From: Sinomonas susongensis
Lineage (GTDB): Bacteria; Actinomycetota; Actinomycetes; Actinomycetales; Micrococcaceae
Assembly (NCBI RefSeq): GCF_005877005.1
Contig: NZ_SSNH01000001.1
Coordinates: 372,001-436,000 of the forward strand
Direction: 5' to 3'
Length of the DNA: 64,000 nt
A model generated the notes under the pieces. It was not told where the DNA came from, made no database searches, and saw nothing but the letters and a program-made list of their open reading frames with translations. A program made the translations under genes and the position numbers. Shown here in pieces: positions 8,520-17,232 of this stretch (positions within the stretch are counted from its first letter, which is position 1; every line of letters begins with the position of its first letter).

Positions 8520-8843
8520 GTGACATACGTGATCGCGCAGCCGTGCGTGGATGTTAAGGACAAGGCCTGCGTCGAGGAGTGCCCGGTCGACTGCATCTAC
8601 GAAGGCGAGCGGTCCCTCTACATCCACCCGGACGAATGCGTCGACTGCGGCGCGTGCGAGCCCGTGTGCCCGGTGGAGGCGATCTACTACGAGGACGACG
8701 TCCCCGACGAGTGGGCCGACTACTACAAGGCGAACGTCGAGTTCTTCGACGACCTCGGTTCCCCGGGCGGCGCGGCGAAGCTCGGCAACACCGGCAAGGA
8801 CCACCCGCTCGTCGCGGCGCTGCCCCTGCAGAACCAAGCGTGA
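8520..8843 (+). CDS. fdxA: 7Fe ferredoxin FdxA
   Basis: A 107-residue low-potential electron carrier with one [3Fe-4S] and one [4Fe-4S] cluster. The ligand set is visible: Cys9, Cys17 and Cys50 for the 3Fe cluster, and Cys21, Cys40, Cys43 and Cys46 for the 4Fe cluster ([20 protein letters not shown]). The acidic C-terminal extension with [15 protein letters not shown] is typical of actinobacterial FdxA. Start GTG 8520 has AGAAGG 7 nt upstream at 8507-8512. GATAAT at 8453-8458 is a plausible -10. Its stop overlaps the start of dapC by 4 bp, so the two are translationally coupled. The same gene pair is seen in other Actinobacteria. Confidence 0.95.
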   Translation: MTYVIAQPCVDVKDKACVEECPVDCIYEGERSLYIHPDECVDCGACEPVCPVEAIYYEDDVPDEWADYYKANVEFFDDLGSPGGAAKLGNTGKDHPLVAALPLQNQA

Positions 8844-10036
8844 GCGTGGGGATCGGCGGCGGCACCGCCGACGCGGGCGAGAACCGGACGGGCCTCGATA
8901 CCCAGCGGGCCTTCGGACTCGACCTCCCGGACTACCCCTGGGAGGCCATGGCGCCCTATCTCGAGACCGCCCGGCGGCACGAGGGCGGGATAGTCAACCT
9001 GTCCATCGGAACTCCGGTCGACCCGACCCCCGAGCTGATCCAGGACGCGCTCCGCGCAGCAGCCGACGCGCCCGGATACCCAACCGTCCACGGCACGCCG
9101 GCCGTGCGCGAGGCCGTGGTCGAGTGGTTCGCGCGCCGTCGCGGGGTGGAGGGCCTCGACGAGCAGGCGGTCATGCCGACGATCGGCTCGAAGGAGCTCG
9201 TGGCCTGGCTGCCGTTCCTCCTCGGCCTTGGTGCGGGCGACGTCGTCGTGCGCCCGCGCGTCGCGTACCCGACGTATGACATCGGTGCTCGCCTTGCCGG
9301 GGCGCAAGCGGTCGCCGCGGACAGCCTTGACGAGCTCGACGCCGCGACGCGCGCCCGCGTCCGCCTCGTCTGGGTCAACTCGCCCGGCAACCCCACGGGC
9401 GCCGTGCGCGGCGTCGATGAGCTGCGCGCCGTCGTCGACGACGCCCGCGGCCTCGGTGCCGTCGTCGCCTCCGACGAGTGCTACGCCGAGCTCGGCTGGG
9501 GGGACTGGGACGTCCAGCGCGGCGGCGAGGCTGTGCCGTCCGTCCTCGACCCCAGGGTCAGCGGCGGCGACTTCAGCCGGCTCCTGAGCGTCTACTCGCT
9601 GAGCAAGCAGTCGAACCTCGCGGGCTACCGCGCCGCCTTCGTGGCGGGCGCCCCGGAGCTCATGCCCAACCTCGTGAACAGCCGCAAGCACGCCGGGATG
9701 ATCCTGCCGTTCCCGGTCCAGGAGGCGCTCCGCGTCGCGCTCGGCGACGACGCGCACGTCGAGGTGCAGAAGGACCGCTACCGGCGCCGCCGTGAGCGCC
9801 TGATCCCCGCGCTCGAGGCCTTCGGCCTGCGGATCAGCCACTCCAACGCGGGCCTCTACCTCTGGTGCACGGCGGGGGAGGACACCTGGACCACCGTGGG
9901 CCGCCTCGCCGAGCGCGGCATCGTCGTGGGACCGGGCGTGTTCTACGGGGACGACGGCGCGGGCTGCATCCGCGTCGCCCTCACGGCAGGCGACGAGCGG
10001 ATCGACGCCGCCGTCGAGCGCCTCACGAAGTCCTAG
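8840..10036 (+). CDS. dapC: N-succinyldiaminopimelate aminotransferase DapC
   Basis: A 398-residue fold-type I PLP aminotransferase. It transfers an amino group from glutamate to N-succinyl-2-amino-6-oxopimelate in the lysine/cell-wall pathway. Visible motifs are [11 protein letters not shown] (substrate/PLP loop), the [10 protein letters not shown] aspartate/tyrosine region and [12 protein letters not shown] with the PLP lysine near residue 255. GTG 8840 overlaps the fdxA stop; a second GTG at 8846 is possible. The pathway partners dapD and dapE are at 15.0-17.2 kb. The fdxA-dapC linkage is what separates it from other class I aminotransferases. Confidence 0.9.
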   Translation: MSVGIGGGTADAGENRTGLDTQRAFGLDLPDYPWEAMAPYLETARRHEGGIVNLSIGTPVDPTPELIQDALRAAADAPGYPTVHGTPAVREAVVEWFARRRGVEGLDEQAVMPTIGSKELVAWLPFLLGLGAGDVVVRPRVAYPTYDIGARLAGAQAVAADSLDELDAATRARVRLVWVNSPGNPTGAVRGVDELRAVVDDARGLGAVVASDECYAELGWGDWDVQRGGEAVPSVLDPRVSGGDFSRLLSVYSLSKQSNLAGYRAAFVAGAPELMPNLVNSRKHAGMILPFPVQEALRVALGDDAHVEVQKDRYRRRRERLIPALEAFGLRISHSNAGLYLWCTAGEDTWTTVGRLAERGIVVGPGVFYGDDGAGCIRVALTAGDERIDAAVERLTKS

Positions 10037-10151
10037 CCGGCCGGCTGGCCCGAACCGTCCCGCCCGCGGTCTCAAGCAGGCGCCGATTCGTTCCGTGCGC
10101 GAGGTCGGGAGTAGCTTTGGAATGTTGCGAGCTACCCATGTGAGGGGAACT

Positions 10152-11435
10152 ATGACTGAGAAGAACGGTGCCACCCTGCGCCACGAAGGTGGGGAGCTGA
10201 CCCTGCCCCGCATTGCCGCAGTCGAAGGCAACGACGGCTACGACGTGTCGAAGCTTCTGAAGGAGACAGGCGCTGTCACCTTCGACCCCGGCTTCATGAA
10301 CACAGCGGCGACCACCTCGTCGATCACCTTCATCGACGGCGACGAGGGCATCCTGCGCTACCGCGGCTACCCGATCGAGCAGCTGGCGCAGCACTCGAGC
10401 TTCCTCGAGGTGTCCTACCTCCTGATCTACGGCAACCTGCCGACGCCGTCCGAGCTCGAGTCATTCGACCAGCGGATCCGCCGCCACACCCTCCTGCACG
10501 AGGAGCTCAAGAGCTTCTTTGCCGGGTTCCCGCGGGACGCCCACCCGATGCCAGTCCTGTCCTCGGCAGTGTCCGCGCTGTCGACGTTCTACCAGGACTC
10601 GCTCGACCCGTTCAACGAGGAGCAGGTCGAACTCTCGACCATCCGCCTCATGGCGAAGCTTCCCGTCATCGCGGCCTACGCGCACAAGAAGTCCATCGGC
10701 CAGCCCCTCCTGTACCCGGACAACTCCATGAACCTCGTGGAGAACTTCCTCCGGCTGTGCTTCGGCCTCCCGGCCGAGCCGTACGAGCTCGACCCGCTCG
10801 TGGTCAAGGCCCTCGACCTCCTTCTCGTGCTGCACGCGGACCACGAGCAGAACTGCTCCACGTCGACTGTCCGCCTCGTCGGTTCGGCCAACGCGAACCT
10901 TTTCGCGTCGATCTCCGCGGGCATCAACGCCCTCTTCGGCCCGCTGCACGGCGGCGCGAACGAGGCCGTCCTCAACATGCTCCGCCGTATCCAGTCCGAG
11001 GGCATCAAGCCCGAGGACTACATGGAGAAGGTGAAGAACAAGGAGGACGGCGTCCGCCTCATGGGCTTCGGGCACCGTGTCTACAAGAACTACGACCCGC
11101 GCGCCAAGATCATCAAGGCCACCGCCCACGAGATCCTCTCGAAGCTCGGAGGCAACGACGAGCTCCTCGACATCGCGATGCGGCTCGAGGAGAAGGCGCT
11201 CGCGGACGACTACTTCATCCAGCGGAAGCTCTACCCGAACGTCGACTTCTACACGGGCCTCATCTACAAGGCGATGGGCTTCCCCGAGAAGATGTTCACG
11301 GTGCTGTTCGCCATCGGCCGGCTGCCAGGGTGGATCGCCCAGTGGCGCGAGATGATCAAGGATCCCCAGACGAAGATCGGCCGCCCGCGGCAGCTCTACG
11401 TCGGGCAGGCGCAGCGCGACTACCCGGTCCGCTAG
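10152..11435 (+). CDS. gltA: Citrate synthase
   Basis: A 427-residue type II citrate synthase that condenses acetyl-CoA and oxaloacetate at entry to the TCA cycle. Active-site segments are visible: GPLHGGANEAVLNML, GFGHRVYKNYDPRAK with the catalytic histidine, and NVDFYTGLIYKAMGFP with the catalytic aspartate. The N-terminal beta-sheet domain (residues 1-60, FDPGFMNTAATTSSITFIDG) is typical of the hexameric Gram-negative-like/actinobacterial GltA. The start ATG 10152 has GAGGGGA 4 nt upstream. The 3-prime end runs into a 31-bp repeat array and a large hairpin. Confidence 0.96.
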   Translation: MTEKNGATLRHEGGELTLPRIAAVEGNDGYDVSKLLKETGAVTFDPGFMNTAATTSSITFIDGDEGILRYRGYPIEQLAQHSSFLEVSYLLIYGNLPTPSELESFDQRIRRHTLLHEELKSFFAGFPRDAHPMPVLSSAVSALSTFYQDSLDPFNEEQVELSTIRLMAKLPVIAAYAHKKSIGQPLLYPDNSMNLVENFLRLCFGLPAEPYELDPLVVKALDLLLVLHADHEQNCSTSTVRLVGSANANLFASISAGINALFGPLHGGANEAVLNMLRRIQSEGIKPEDYMEKVKNKEDGVRLMGFGHRVYKNYDPRAKIIKATAHEILSKLGGNDELLDIAMRLEEKALADDYFIQRKLYPNVDFYTGLIYKAMGFPEKMFTVLFAIGRLPGWIAQWREMIKDPQTKIGRPRQLYVGQAQRDYPVR

Positions 11436-11451
11436 GGGGAAGGCCGCCGCG

Positions 11452-11563
11452 CCCTGACCGTTTCGGGTACGGCTATTCGCCTCCCTGACCGTTTCGGGTA
11501 CGGCTATTCCCCTCCCTGGCCGTTTCGGGTACGGCTATTCCCCTCCCTGGCCGTTTCGGGTAC
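11452..11563 (+). repeat. Tandem array of 31-bp units after gltA (3.6 copies)
   Basis: Units begin at 11452, 11483, 11514 and 11545 (last one partial, 19 bp). Each holds CCCTGACCGTTTCGGGTACG or the variant with CTGGCC, then GCTATTC and a CCTC stretch. The array begins 17 bp after the gltA stop. The unit is homologous, in inverse orientation, to the array at 11633-11711. Confidence 0.95.
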
Positions 11564-11612
11564 GACGACGCCGGCCCTCGCCTTTCAAGCAAAGGCGAGG
11601 GCCGGCGTCGTC
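11564..11612. terminator. Perfect 22-bp hairpin at the centre of the gltA/galE interval
   Basis: Left arm 11564-11585 (starts GACGACGCCGGCC), loop CAAGC, right arm 11591-11612, all 22 bp paired. It separates the two inverted arrays and serves two convergent genes. No long U tract follows on either strand. Confidence 0.85.
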
Positions 11613-11632
11613 CGTCTCTCAGTTGAGATTAT

Positions 11633-11711
11633 CTGTACCCGAGATGGGGAGGAGGGAGCTTTTCTGTACCCGAGACGGGGAGGGGGTGGCTTTGGTGTAC
11701 CCGAGACGGAG
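11633..11711 (-). repeat. Tandem array of 31-bp units after galE (about 2.6 copies)
   Basis: Units start at 11633, 11664 and 11695 on the plus strand with the core GTACCCGAGAYGG. Read on the galE strand the core is CCGTCTCGGGTACA, close to the gltA-side core CCGTTTCGGGTACG and with the same 31-bp period. The array abuts the galE stop codon (11712-11714). Confidence 0.9.
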
Positions 11712-12728
11712 TCAGGCCGTGCGGTAACCCATGGGGTTGTTCTTCTGCCAGCGCCAGTGGTCTTCGCACATCTGCTCCACGCTCTTGGTCGTGGACCAGC
11801 CGAGGTCGGCCAGCGCCGCTGAGGGGTCGGCCCAGAAGGCGGGGAGGTCGCCCGGGCGCCGTTCGCCGATCTCGTACGGGATCGGCGCTCCGACGGCGGC
11901 CTCGAAGGCGTGCAGCATCTCGAGCACCGAGGTCCCCCTGCCCGAGCCGAGGTTCCAGCGGAATACGCCCGCGTGGTCCTCGAGGTACCGCAGCGCCGCC
12001 GCGTGACCCTCGGCGAGGTCGACGACGTGGATGAAGTCGCGCTGGCACGTGCCGTCGGGAGTCTCGTAGTCGCCGCCGAACACCATGAGCTTTTCGCGCC
12101 GGCCGACGGCGACCTGGGCGATGAAGGGCACGAGGTTGTTCGGAATGCCCTGGGGGTCCTCGCCGATCCGTCCCGACGGATGTGCGCCCACCGGATTGAA
12201 GTAGCGCAGGAGTGCTATATGCCACCGCGGGTCAGACGCACCGAGGTCGCTCAGGATGTCCTCGACCTGCTCCTTGGTACGGCCGTAGGGGTTCATCGCC
12301 CCGATTTCCATCTTCTCGATGTACGGCGTCGGGTTGTGCTCTCCGTACACGGTGGCCGAGGACGAGAAGACGATGGTACGGACGTCGTGGCGCTGCATCG
12401 TCCGCAGGAGCGCGATCGTGCCCGCGACGTTGTTGTAGTAGTAGTCGAGCGGAATCTGCGTCGACTCGCCGACTGCCTTGAGGCCCGCGAAGTGGATCAC
12501 GGCCTCCGGCGCGTGCTCCCGGAAGACCCCGTCCAGGGCGGTCTCGTCCGTGATGTCGGCCTTCACGAAGGCCGCGTCACGGCCCGCCAGCTCGCCGACC
12601 CTGCGCAGCGACTCTTCGCTGGAGTTCGAGAGGTTGTCCACCACCACGACGTCATGACCGCCCTCGAGGAGCGTCAGAACGGTGTGGGAGCCGATGTAGC
12701 CGGTGCCGCCGGTCACAAGGATTCGCAT
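11712..12728 (-). CDS. galE: UDP-glucose 4-epimerase
   Basis: A 338-residue extended short-chain dehydrogenase that interconverts UDP-glucose and UDP-galactose with bound NAD. The NAD site TGGTGYIGSH is at residues 6-15, the catalytic serine region is SSSATVYGE, and the Tyr/Lys pair is in YGRTKEQVE near residue 147. RNPVGAHPSG-like substrate residues appear as FNPVGAHPSG. Length fits the family. Start ATG 12728 has TAGGAT 6 nt upstream and no ribosome site, so it is probably leaderless. No other Leloir-pathway gene is nearby, so it may serve cell-envelope sugar supply. Confidence 0.95.
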   Translation of the reverse strand: MRILVTGGTGYIGSHTVLTLLEGGHDVVVVDNLSNSSEESLRRVGELAGRDAAFVKADITDETALDGVFREHAPEAVIHFAGLKAVGESTQIPLDYYYNNVAGTIALLRTMQRHDVRTIVFSSSATVYGEHNPTPYIEKMEIGAMNPYGRTKEQVEDILSDLGASDPRWHIALLRYFNPVGAHPSGRIGEDPQGIPNNLVPFIAQVAVGRREKLMVFGGDYETPDGTCQRDFIHVVDLAEGHAAALRYLEDHAGVFRWNLGSGRGTSVLEMLHAFEAAVGAPIPYEIGERRPGDLPAFWADPSAALADLGWSTTKSVEQMCEDHWRWQKNNPMGYRTA

Positions 12729-12734
12729 GCGTCC

Positions 12735-12740
12735 ATCCTA
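12735..12740 (-). promoter_or_regulatory. -10 box for leaderless galE
   Basis: TAGGAT on the minus strand, followed by GGACGC and the ATG at 12728. The 6-nt spacing places the transcript start at the A of ATG. Confidence 0.55.
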
Positions 12741-12845
12741 CGGGCGCGCAGGACCCCAACGTCGCGAGGGAGACCGCCATCCCTCCCTTCGGGCTGCCCG
12801 TGGCGTGGGCGCGGAGGCGGCGCTCGGGTGTGCTAGACAGGACAG

Positions 12846-13418
12846 ATGCCCAGATTCGTCGACGCGGCCGCGCGCCGTCGTGAGATCGTCGAGGCCGTCA
12901 AGCGGATTGTGGCCGCGGACGGCCTCGCCCGTGTGTCCCTCCGTGAGGTCGCCGCTGAGGCCGGCCTCGTCGTCGGATCGGTGCGGCACTACTTCGAGAC
13001 GGCGGAGGATCTCCGGATCCACGCCTTCGAGAGCGTCGCGGAAGACGTGGTGCGGCGCGTCGACGGCGCAGAAGGGGTCGTGGCCCAGCTGTGCCAACTC
13101 CTCCCGCTCGACGAGGAACGCGCCATCGACCTCTGTGTCTTCAGCGCGTTCCGCCTCGCGGCCCGCACGGATCCGGCCCTGCTGGCGGTGGCGGACGTCG
13201 CGCACGGTCGGATCGCCGCCGCCGTCGGACGTTCCGTCCTCGCAGCGCTTCCCGGCAGGGAACGCCACGAACTCGTGGCGGAGGCCGAGCGGCTCCTCGC
13301 GACGGCGGAAGGCCTCTCGCTCCACGCCCTGGTGCATGGCCGGTGGCTCGACGCCGACCTGTGCCTCGCCGTCGTCCGCGCCCAAGCGGACACGCTCGGC
13401 CGGGTTCCGTCCGCGTGA
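12846..13418 (+). CDS. TetR-family transcriptional regulator
   Basis: A 190-residue protein with an N-terminal TetR helix-turn-helix at about residues 8-55 (ARRREIVEAVKRIVAADGLA, SLREVAAEAGLVVGSVRHYF). The C-terminal ligand domain contains an EERAIDLCVFSAFRLAART-like segment; it is the TetR_C_6/BetI-type pattern by eye. The ligand is unknown. TAGACA at 12834-12839 lies 6 nt before the ATG, so the mRNA may be leaderless, although an AGGA is close. It is divergent from galE and 48 bp upstream of an unknown gene that may be in the same transcription unit. Confidence 0.85.
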   Translation: MPRFVDAAARRREIVEAVKRIVAADGLARVSLREVAAEAGLVVGSVRHYFETAEDLRIHAFESVAEDVVRRVDGAEGVVAQLCQLLPLDEERAIDLCVFSAFRLAARTDPALLAVADVAHGRIAAAVGRSVLAALPGRERHELVAEAERLLATAEGLSLHALVHGRWLDADLCLAVVRAQADTLGRVPSA

Positions 13419-13466
13419 GGCGGGAATACACTTGAAGGTGCTGATGGGACGCAAGGAGCCGACGCC

Positions 13467-14078
13467 ATGCACCAGACAGCGGGGCCCGGGTGGCGTGTCA
13501 CGATCGACACGTCGGACCCGATGCTGCTCGCCCTCTATCTCAAGGACAACGCGGGCCTGACGGGGGCCGGATTCCCGCCGCTCGCCCCTGCCGAACCGCA
13601 CATCCGCGAATGCGACCACCACCAGCTCACCCAGCACGTGGGCGGCGTCGAGGCGCTGCGCCGCGAGTGGGAGGAGTGGTGGTCACAGCTCGTCGCGGAC
13701 CAGCCGGACGGCGTTCCAGACGTGAGTCCGCCCGAGTTCACCGCCTTCAGCGCGGCGCCTGCCCTCCAGCGCTCCCTTCAGGCGCACTTCGGCAGCGCCC
13801 TCGCCTGGGCAGGCGAGCGACGCGCGGAATACGAGCGGATCGAGGCCCGGCGGGAGGCCCGGGGAGAGGCGCAGTTCCTGGCCGAGATGGTGGCCGGGAG
13901 GCAGCTCGAGGCCGGTCCGCTCGCGAAGGACTTCGACCTCCGGATCATAGAGCTGCCCCTCGCCGAAGACAGGGCATGGCTCGTCGCGAGCGACAAGATG
14001 ATCATGAGCCAGTGGCTCATGGACGACGCTGAGGCCTTCCGCAGCTTCCTGGCGCCGGTTCTCGAGATACTGGTCTGA
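13467..14078 (+). CDS. Protein of unknown function (203 residues)
   Basis: I do not recognise this protein. It is soluble, acidic and rich in Glu, Ala and Trp, with an EEWWSQL segment near residue 70 and a long charged helix (about 115-150: RRAEYERIEARREARGEAQF). There are no membrane segments and no clear catalytic motif. Codon use matches the neighbours. Start ATG 13467 has AAGGAG 8 nt upstream (13453-13458), and TACACT at 13427-13432 could be a -10 for its own promoter. It follows the TetR gene and is convergent with the lysozyme-like gene. Confidence 0.7.
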   Translation: MHQTAGPGWRVTIDTSDPMLLALYLKDNAGLTGAGFPPLAPAEPHIRECDHHQLTQHVGGVEALRREWEEWWSQLVADQPDGVPDVSPPEFTAFSAAPALQRSLQAHFGSALAWAGERRAEYERIEARREARGEAQFLAEMVAGRQLEAGPLAKDFDLRIIELPLAEDRAWLVASDKMIMSQWLMDDAEAFRSFLAPVLEILV

Positions 14079-14099
14079 TCCGAACGGGGCTGTGGGAGA

Positions 14100-14951
14100 T
14101 CACGGCGCGTCCGCCACGGTGATGACGACGACGCCGGGCGCGTTCTGGGCATTGCCCCACCCCTTGTTGCCGTCGCGGATCCACGTCTGGCTGTCCACCT
14201 GGACGCGGGTCACCCCGAGCCCCTTGGCGTTGGCCACCGCCCACTGGGCCACGGACCACGCGAGGGTCCCGGAGGCCTGGACTGAGACCGTCCTGCCTGC
14301 CACGACGCCCACCGCTGACTGCCCGTAGTCCTGTTCGAGCGCCGTGCGCAGGGCAGAAGGATCGCCCGCAGCGTCGGGCTTGCGGAGCGTGCAGTTGAGC
14401 GAGGCCTGCGAGTTGCCGGTGAGCGCCGAGGCATACGCGCGCCCGAGGTCCTCGTATTGCGAGTACGCCTCCGGGTACGCCGAGCGCTGCACCGTCTGGG
14501 CCGCCTGGGTGACGGTCATCGACTCGTAGCCGGGCACTTTCACGAGCGCGTCGTAGAAGGCGTTGGTCGCGTAGATGGGGTCCATGATCTGTTCTTCCGT
14601 GCCCCAGCCCTGCGAGGGCCGCTGCTGGAAGAGCCCGCGCGAGTCGGGGCCGGCGTGGTCCCCGTAGTTGATGTTGCGGAGCTTCGCCTCCTGCATGGAC
14701 GTCGCGATGGCGATGGTTGCCGCCCGTGCGGGAAGGCCGCGCTGCACGGCTATTGCGGTGATGAGCGAGGCGTTCGCGGCCTGATCCGTGGCGAGGCTCT
14801 GCTCGGCGCCGTTGAGCAGTGCGGTGCAGCCCTCTACGACGGGTGCTTGGTTCCCGTTGAGCACGGCCGAGGCGATGTAGATCCCGGTGCCGGCGAGCAC
14901 GAGGGCGACGACGAGCGTGAGCCAGCGTCGCGCGGTGCGGGCCAAGGCCAA
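14100..14951 (-). CDS. Secreted or membrane-anchored lysozyme-like protein
   Basis: A 283-residue protein with an N-terminal signal anchor (WLTLVVALVLAGTGIYIASA, about residues 10-29). The middle region has IAIATSMQEAKLRN then NINYGDHAGPDSRGLFQQRP and GWGTEEQIMDP. This is the pattern of actinobacterial lysozyme/transglycosylase-like domains, with the glutamate of MQEAKL as candidate catalytic residue. A C-terminal region (about 190-283) with SGTLAWSVAQWAVANAKGLG looks like a separate small domain. A peptidoglycan role is inferred, not shown. The start is TTG 14951, chosen because AAGGAG lies 7 nt upstream. It lies downstream of dapD, after a strong hairpin. Confidence 0.75.
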   Translation of the reverse strand: MALARTARRWLTLVVALVLAGTGIYIASAVLNGNQAPVVEGCTALLNGAEQSLATDQAANASLITAIAVQRGLPARAATIAIATSMQEAKLRNINYGDHAGPDSRGLFQQRPSQGWGTEEQIMDPIYATNAFYDALVKVPGYESMTVTQAAQTVQRSAYPEAYSQYEDLGRAYASALTGNSQASLNCTLRKPDAAGDPSALRTALEQDYGQSAVGVVAGRTVSVQASGTLAWSVAQWAVANAKGLGVTRVQVDSQTWIRDGNKGWGNAQNAPGVVVITVADAP

Positions 14952-14971
14952 GGCGGAGCTCCTTGCTCATC

Positions 14972-14999
14972 GCGCCGGGCCCAGCGAGGGGCCCGGCGC
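14972..14999 (-). terminator. Hairpin after dapD
   Basis: Perfect 11-bp stem GCGCCGGGCCC (14972-14982), loop AGCGAG, matching arm 14989-14999. It is 22 nt past the dapD stop and just upstream of the lysozyme-like gene on the same strand. Confidence 0.75.
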
Positions 15000-15021
15000 T
15001 GTGTCGTCAGGCGTTCGGGAG

Positions 15022-16041
15022 TCAGTTGGCGTGCAGGGCTGCGTTGAGTTCCACCGTCTGCCCGTTGCGGGGGAGCGCCTCGACCTGGCCATTGGTCGAG
15101 TTGCGGCGGAACAACAGGTTGGGCTGCCCGGAGAGCTCGGAAGCCTTGACGACCTTCTCGGCGTCCTCGCCGAACGCGTCCTTGAAGCCGCTGATCCGCA
15201 CGCGGGTTCCAGCGGTCACGTAGAGCCCGGCTTCGACCACGGAGTCGTCGCCGATCGAGATGCCGACGCCGGAATTCGCCCCGAGCAGCACGCGTTCGCC
15301 GAGCGAGATGCGCTGCTTGCCGCCGCCCGAGAGGGTTCCCATGATGGAAGCCCCGCCCCCGACGTCCGTCCCGTCCCCGACGACGACGCCCGCGGAGATG
15401 CGGCCTTCGACCATCGACGCCCCGAGCGTTCCCGCGTTGAAGTTCACGAAGCCCTCGTGCATGACGGTCGTGCCCTCGGCGAGGTGCGCGCCGAGCCGGA
15501 CTCGGTCGCCGTCGGCGATCCGCACGCCGGTCGGGACGACGTAGTCCAGCATGCGCGGGAACTTGTCGACGCCGTACACCGTGACGGGGCCGCGGCGGCG
15601 CAGCCGGGCGCGGGTCGACTCGAAGCCCGCCGGATGGCAGGGGCCGAAGTTGGTCCAGACGACGTTCGCGAGCTTGCCGAAGACGCCGTCGAGGTTGATC
15701 GTGTTGGGCTTGACGAGGCGGTGGGAGAGCAGGTGCAGGCGGAGGTAGGCGTCGGCCGTGTCGGCGGGCGGCTGGTCGAGGTCGATCTGGACGAAGACCA
15801 CCTTTGTCTGCGTGCCGCGGTCGGTGTCGATCCCGTTCTCGGCCGCCGCAACGAGCTCGGCGGGGGCGGAGTCCACGACTGTCTCGTCGTCCAGGTGCTC
15901 GGCCGCCGTGCCGAGCGCGGGGGAGGGGTACCAGACGTCGAGGACGGTGGCCTCTTCGGCCCCGTCCGCCCCGGTACCCACGGCGATCGTGGCAAGGCCG
16001 AAGCCGTGGGCAGAGCGGGGTGCGGCGGAGGTTTCAGTCAT
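15022..16041 (-). CDS. dapD: 2,3,4,5-tetrahydropyridine-2,6-dicarboxylate N-succinyltransferase
   Basis: A 339-residue left-handed beta-helix transferase that succinylates tetrahydrodipicolinate in diaminopimelate synthesis. The hexapeptide-repeat region runs from about residue 180 ([24 protein letters not shown]) through [20 protein letters not shown] and [13 protein letters not shown]. The N-terminal domain ([27 protein letters not shown]) is the actinobacterial DapD type. Start ATG 16041 is 7 nt after a TAGACT box, so it is probably leaderless. dapE, a later step, is divergent with only 69 bp between them. Confidence 0.95.
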   Translation of the reverse strand: MTETSAAPRSAHGFGLATIAVGTGADGAEEATVLDVWYPSPALGTAAEHLDDETVVDSAPAELVAAAENGIDTDRGTQTKVVFVQIDLDQPPADTADAYLRLHLLSHRLVKPNTINLDGVFGKLANVVWTNFGPCHPAGFESTRARLRRRGPVTVYGVDKFPRMLDYVVPTGVRIADGDRVRLGAHLAEGTTVMHEGFVNFNAGTLGASMVEGRISAGVVVGDGTDVGGGASIMGTLSGGGKQRISLGERVLLGANSGVGISIGDDSVVEAGLYVTAGTRVRISGFKDAFGEDAEKVVKASELSGQPNLLFRRNSTNGQVEALPRNGQTVELNAALHAN

Positions 16042-16048
16042 GGGCCCA

Positions 16049-16104
16049 AGTCTATCGAGCGGGTCTTGGGGAACCGAAGCTGGCCTGCCGCGCAGGGCTA
16101 TGCT
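16049..16104. promoter_or_regulatory. Divergent leaderless promoters of dapD and dapE
   Basis: Minus strand: TAGACT (16054-16049), 7 nt, ATG 16041 of dapD. Plus strand: TATGCT (16099-16104), 6 nt (TCTCGC), GTG 16111 of dapE. Neither start has a ribosome site. Confidence 0.55.
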
Positions 16105-16110
16105 TCTCGC

Positions 16111-17232
16111 GTGACTCCAGCCACCCTCGACCTCGCCCAGGACGTGTCCCTCCTCACCGCGGCCCTCATCGACATTCCCAGCGTCTCGGGGAACGAGCAC
16201 GCGATCGCCGACGCCGTCGAGGCCGCCCTCCGGGCGCTTCCGGGCCTCACGGTCACGCGCGACGGCGACGCGATCGTGGCGCGCTCGGAGCTGGGCCGCG
16301 GGGAGCGCGTCGTCCTCGCGGGCCACCTGGACACCGTTCCCCTTCCGAAGGCCGACGGCGCCCGCGGCACCGTCCCGTCGTCGTGGGATGGCGAGCCGGG
16401 CGCGGGCACTCTGTGGGGGCGCGGCGCGACGGACATGAAGGGCGGCGTCGCCGTGCAGCTCGCGCTTGCGGGCGCGCTGTTCGGGTCGGCGGACGACGGC
16501 GCGTCGCGGCCGGCCCGCGACGTCACGTTCGTCTTCTACGACCATGAGGAAGTCGAGGCAGCCAAGAGCGGGCTGGGCAGGCTGGTCCGCACGACGCCGG
16601 AGCTCCTCGAGGGCGATTTCGCGATTCTCCTCGAGCCGACCGCGGGCACGGTGGAAGGCGGGTGCAACGGCACGCTGCGCCTCGAGGCTTCCACCGTGGG
16701 GGAGGCCGCGCACTCGGCTCGGGCCTGGATGGGCCGGAACGCCATCCACGCGGCCGCACCGATCCTCACGCGCCTGGCCGAGTACGAGCCGATGACGGTG
16801 AACGTCGACGGCCTCGACTACCGGGAGAGCCTCAACGCCGTCCGGATAGCGGGAGGTACCGCGGGGAACGTCATCCCGGACCGCTGCACCGTCGAGATCA
16901 ACTACCGCTTTGCGCCCGACAAATCGCTCGACGAGGCGGAGGCCCACGTGCGGAAGCTGCTCGAGGGCTTCGACGTCGTCCGCACGGACGGCGCCGCGGG
17001 CGCTCGCCCGGGACTGACGCACCCCGCGGCGGCCGCATTTGTCGCCGTGGTCGGCCGCGAGCCCAAGCCGAAGTACGGCTGGACCGACGTGGCGCGCTTC
17101 AGCGAACTCGGCATTCCGGCCGTGAACTTCGGACCCGGGAACGCGCTGCTCGCGCACAAGGACGACGAGCGCGTGGAAGCCGACGACGTGCGCGAGTGCT
17201 TCCGGGCGCTGCGTGACTGGCTCGCGGCCTGA
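16111..17232 (+). CDS. dapE: Succinyl-diaminopimelate desuccinylase
   Basis: A 373-residue zinc-dependent M20 amidohydrolase releasing LL-diaminopimelate and succinate. Metal and catalytic motifs are visible: [34 protein letters not shown] (the EE pair) and [13 protein letters not shown]. The final histidine is in [10 protein letters not shown] near residue 350. The dimer (lid) domain lies between about residues 180 and 290. Start GTG 16111 is chosen by protein family start and the TATGCT box. The stop abuts the gluD stop directly (TGATCA). Confidence 0.93.
   Translation: MTPATLDLAQDVSLLTAALIDIPSVSGNEHAIADAVEAALRALPGLTVTRDGDAIVARSELGRGERVVLAGHLDTVPLPKADGARGTVPSSWDGEPGAGTLWGRGATDMKGGVAVQLALAGALFGSADDGASRPARDVTFVFYDHEEVEAAKSGLGRLVRTTPELLEGDFAILLEPTAGTVEGGCNGTLRLEASTVGEAAHSARAWMGRNAIHAAAPILTRLAEYEPMTVNVDGLDYRESLNAVRIAGGTAGNVIPDRCTVEINYRFAPDKSLDEAEAHVRKLLEGFDVVRTDGAAGARPGLTHPAAAAFVAVVGREPKPKYGWTDVARFSELGIPAVNFGPGNALLAHKDDERVEADDVRECFRALRDWLAA

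Noticed and set aside
11452-11711. CRISPR array
   Set aside because: Units are contiguous with no unique spacers, the two sides are inverted, and no cas genes are near.
16042-17157. Upstream extension of the dapD frame across dapE to give a 711-residue protein
   Set aside because: The extra part is antisense to dapE. The true DapD N terminus starts at 16041 behind a TAGACT box.
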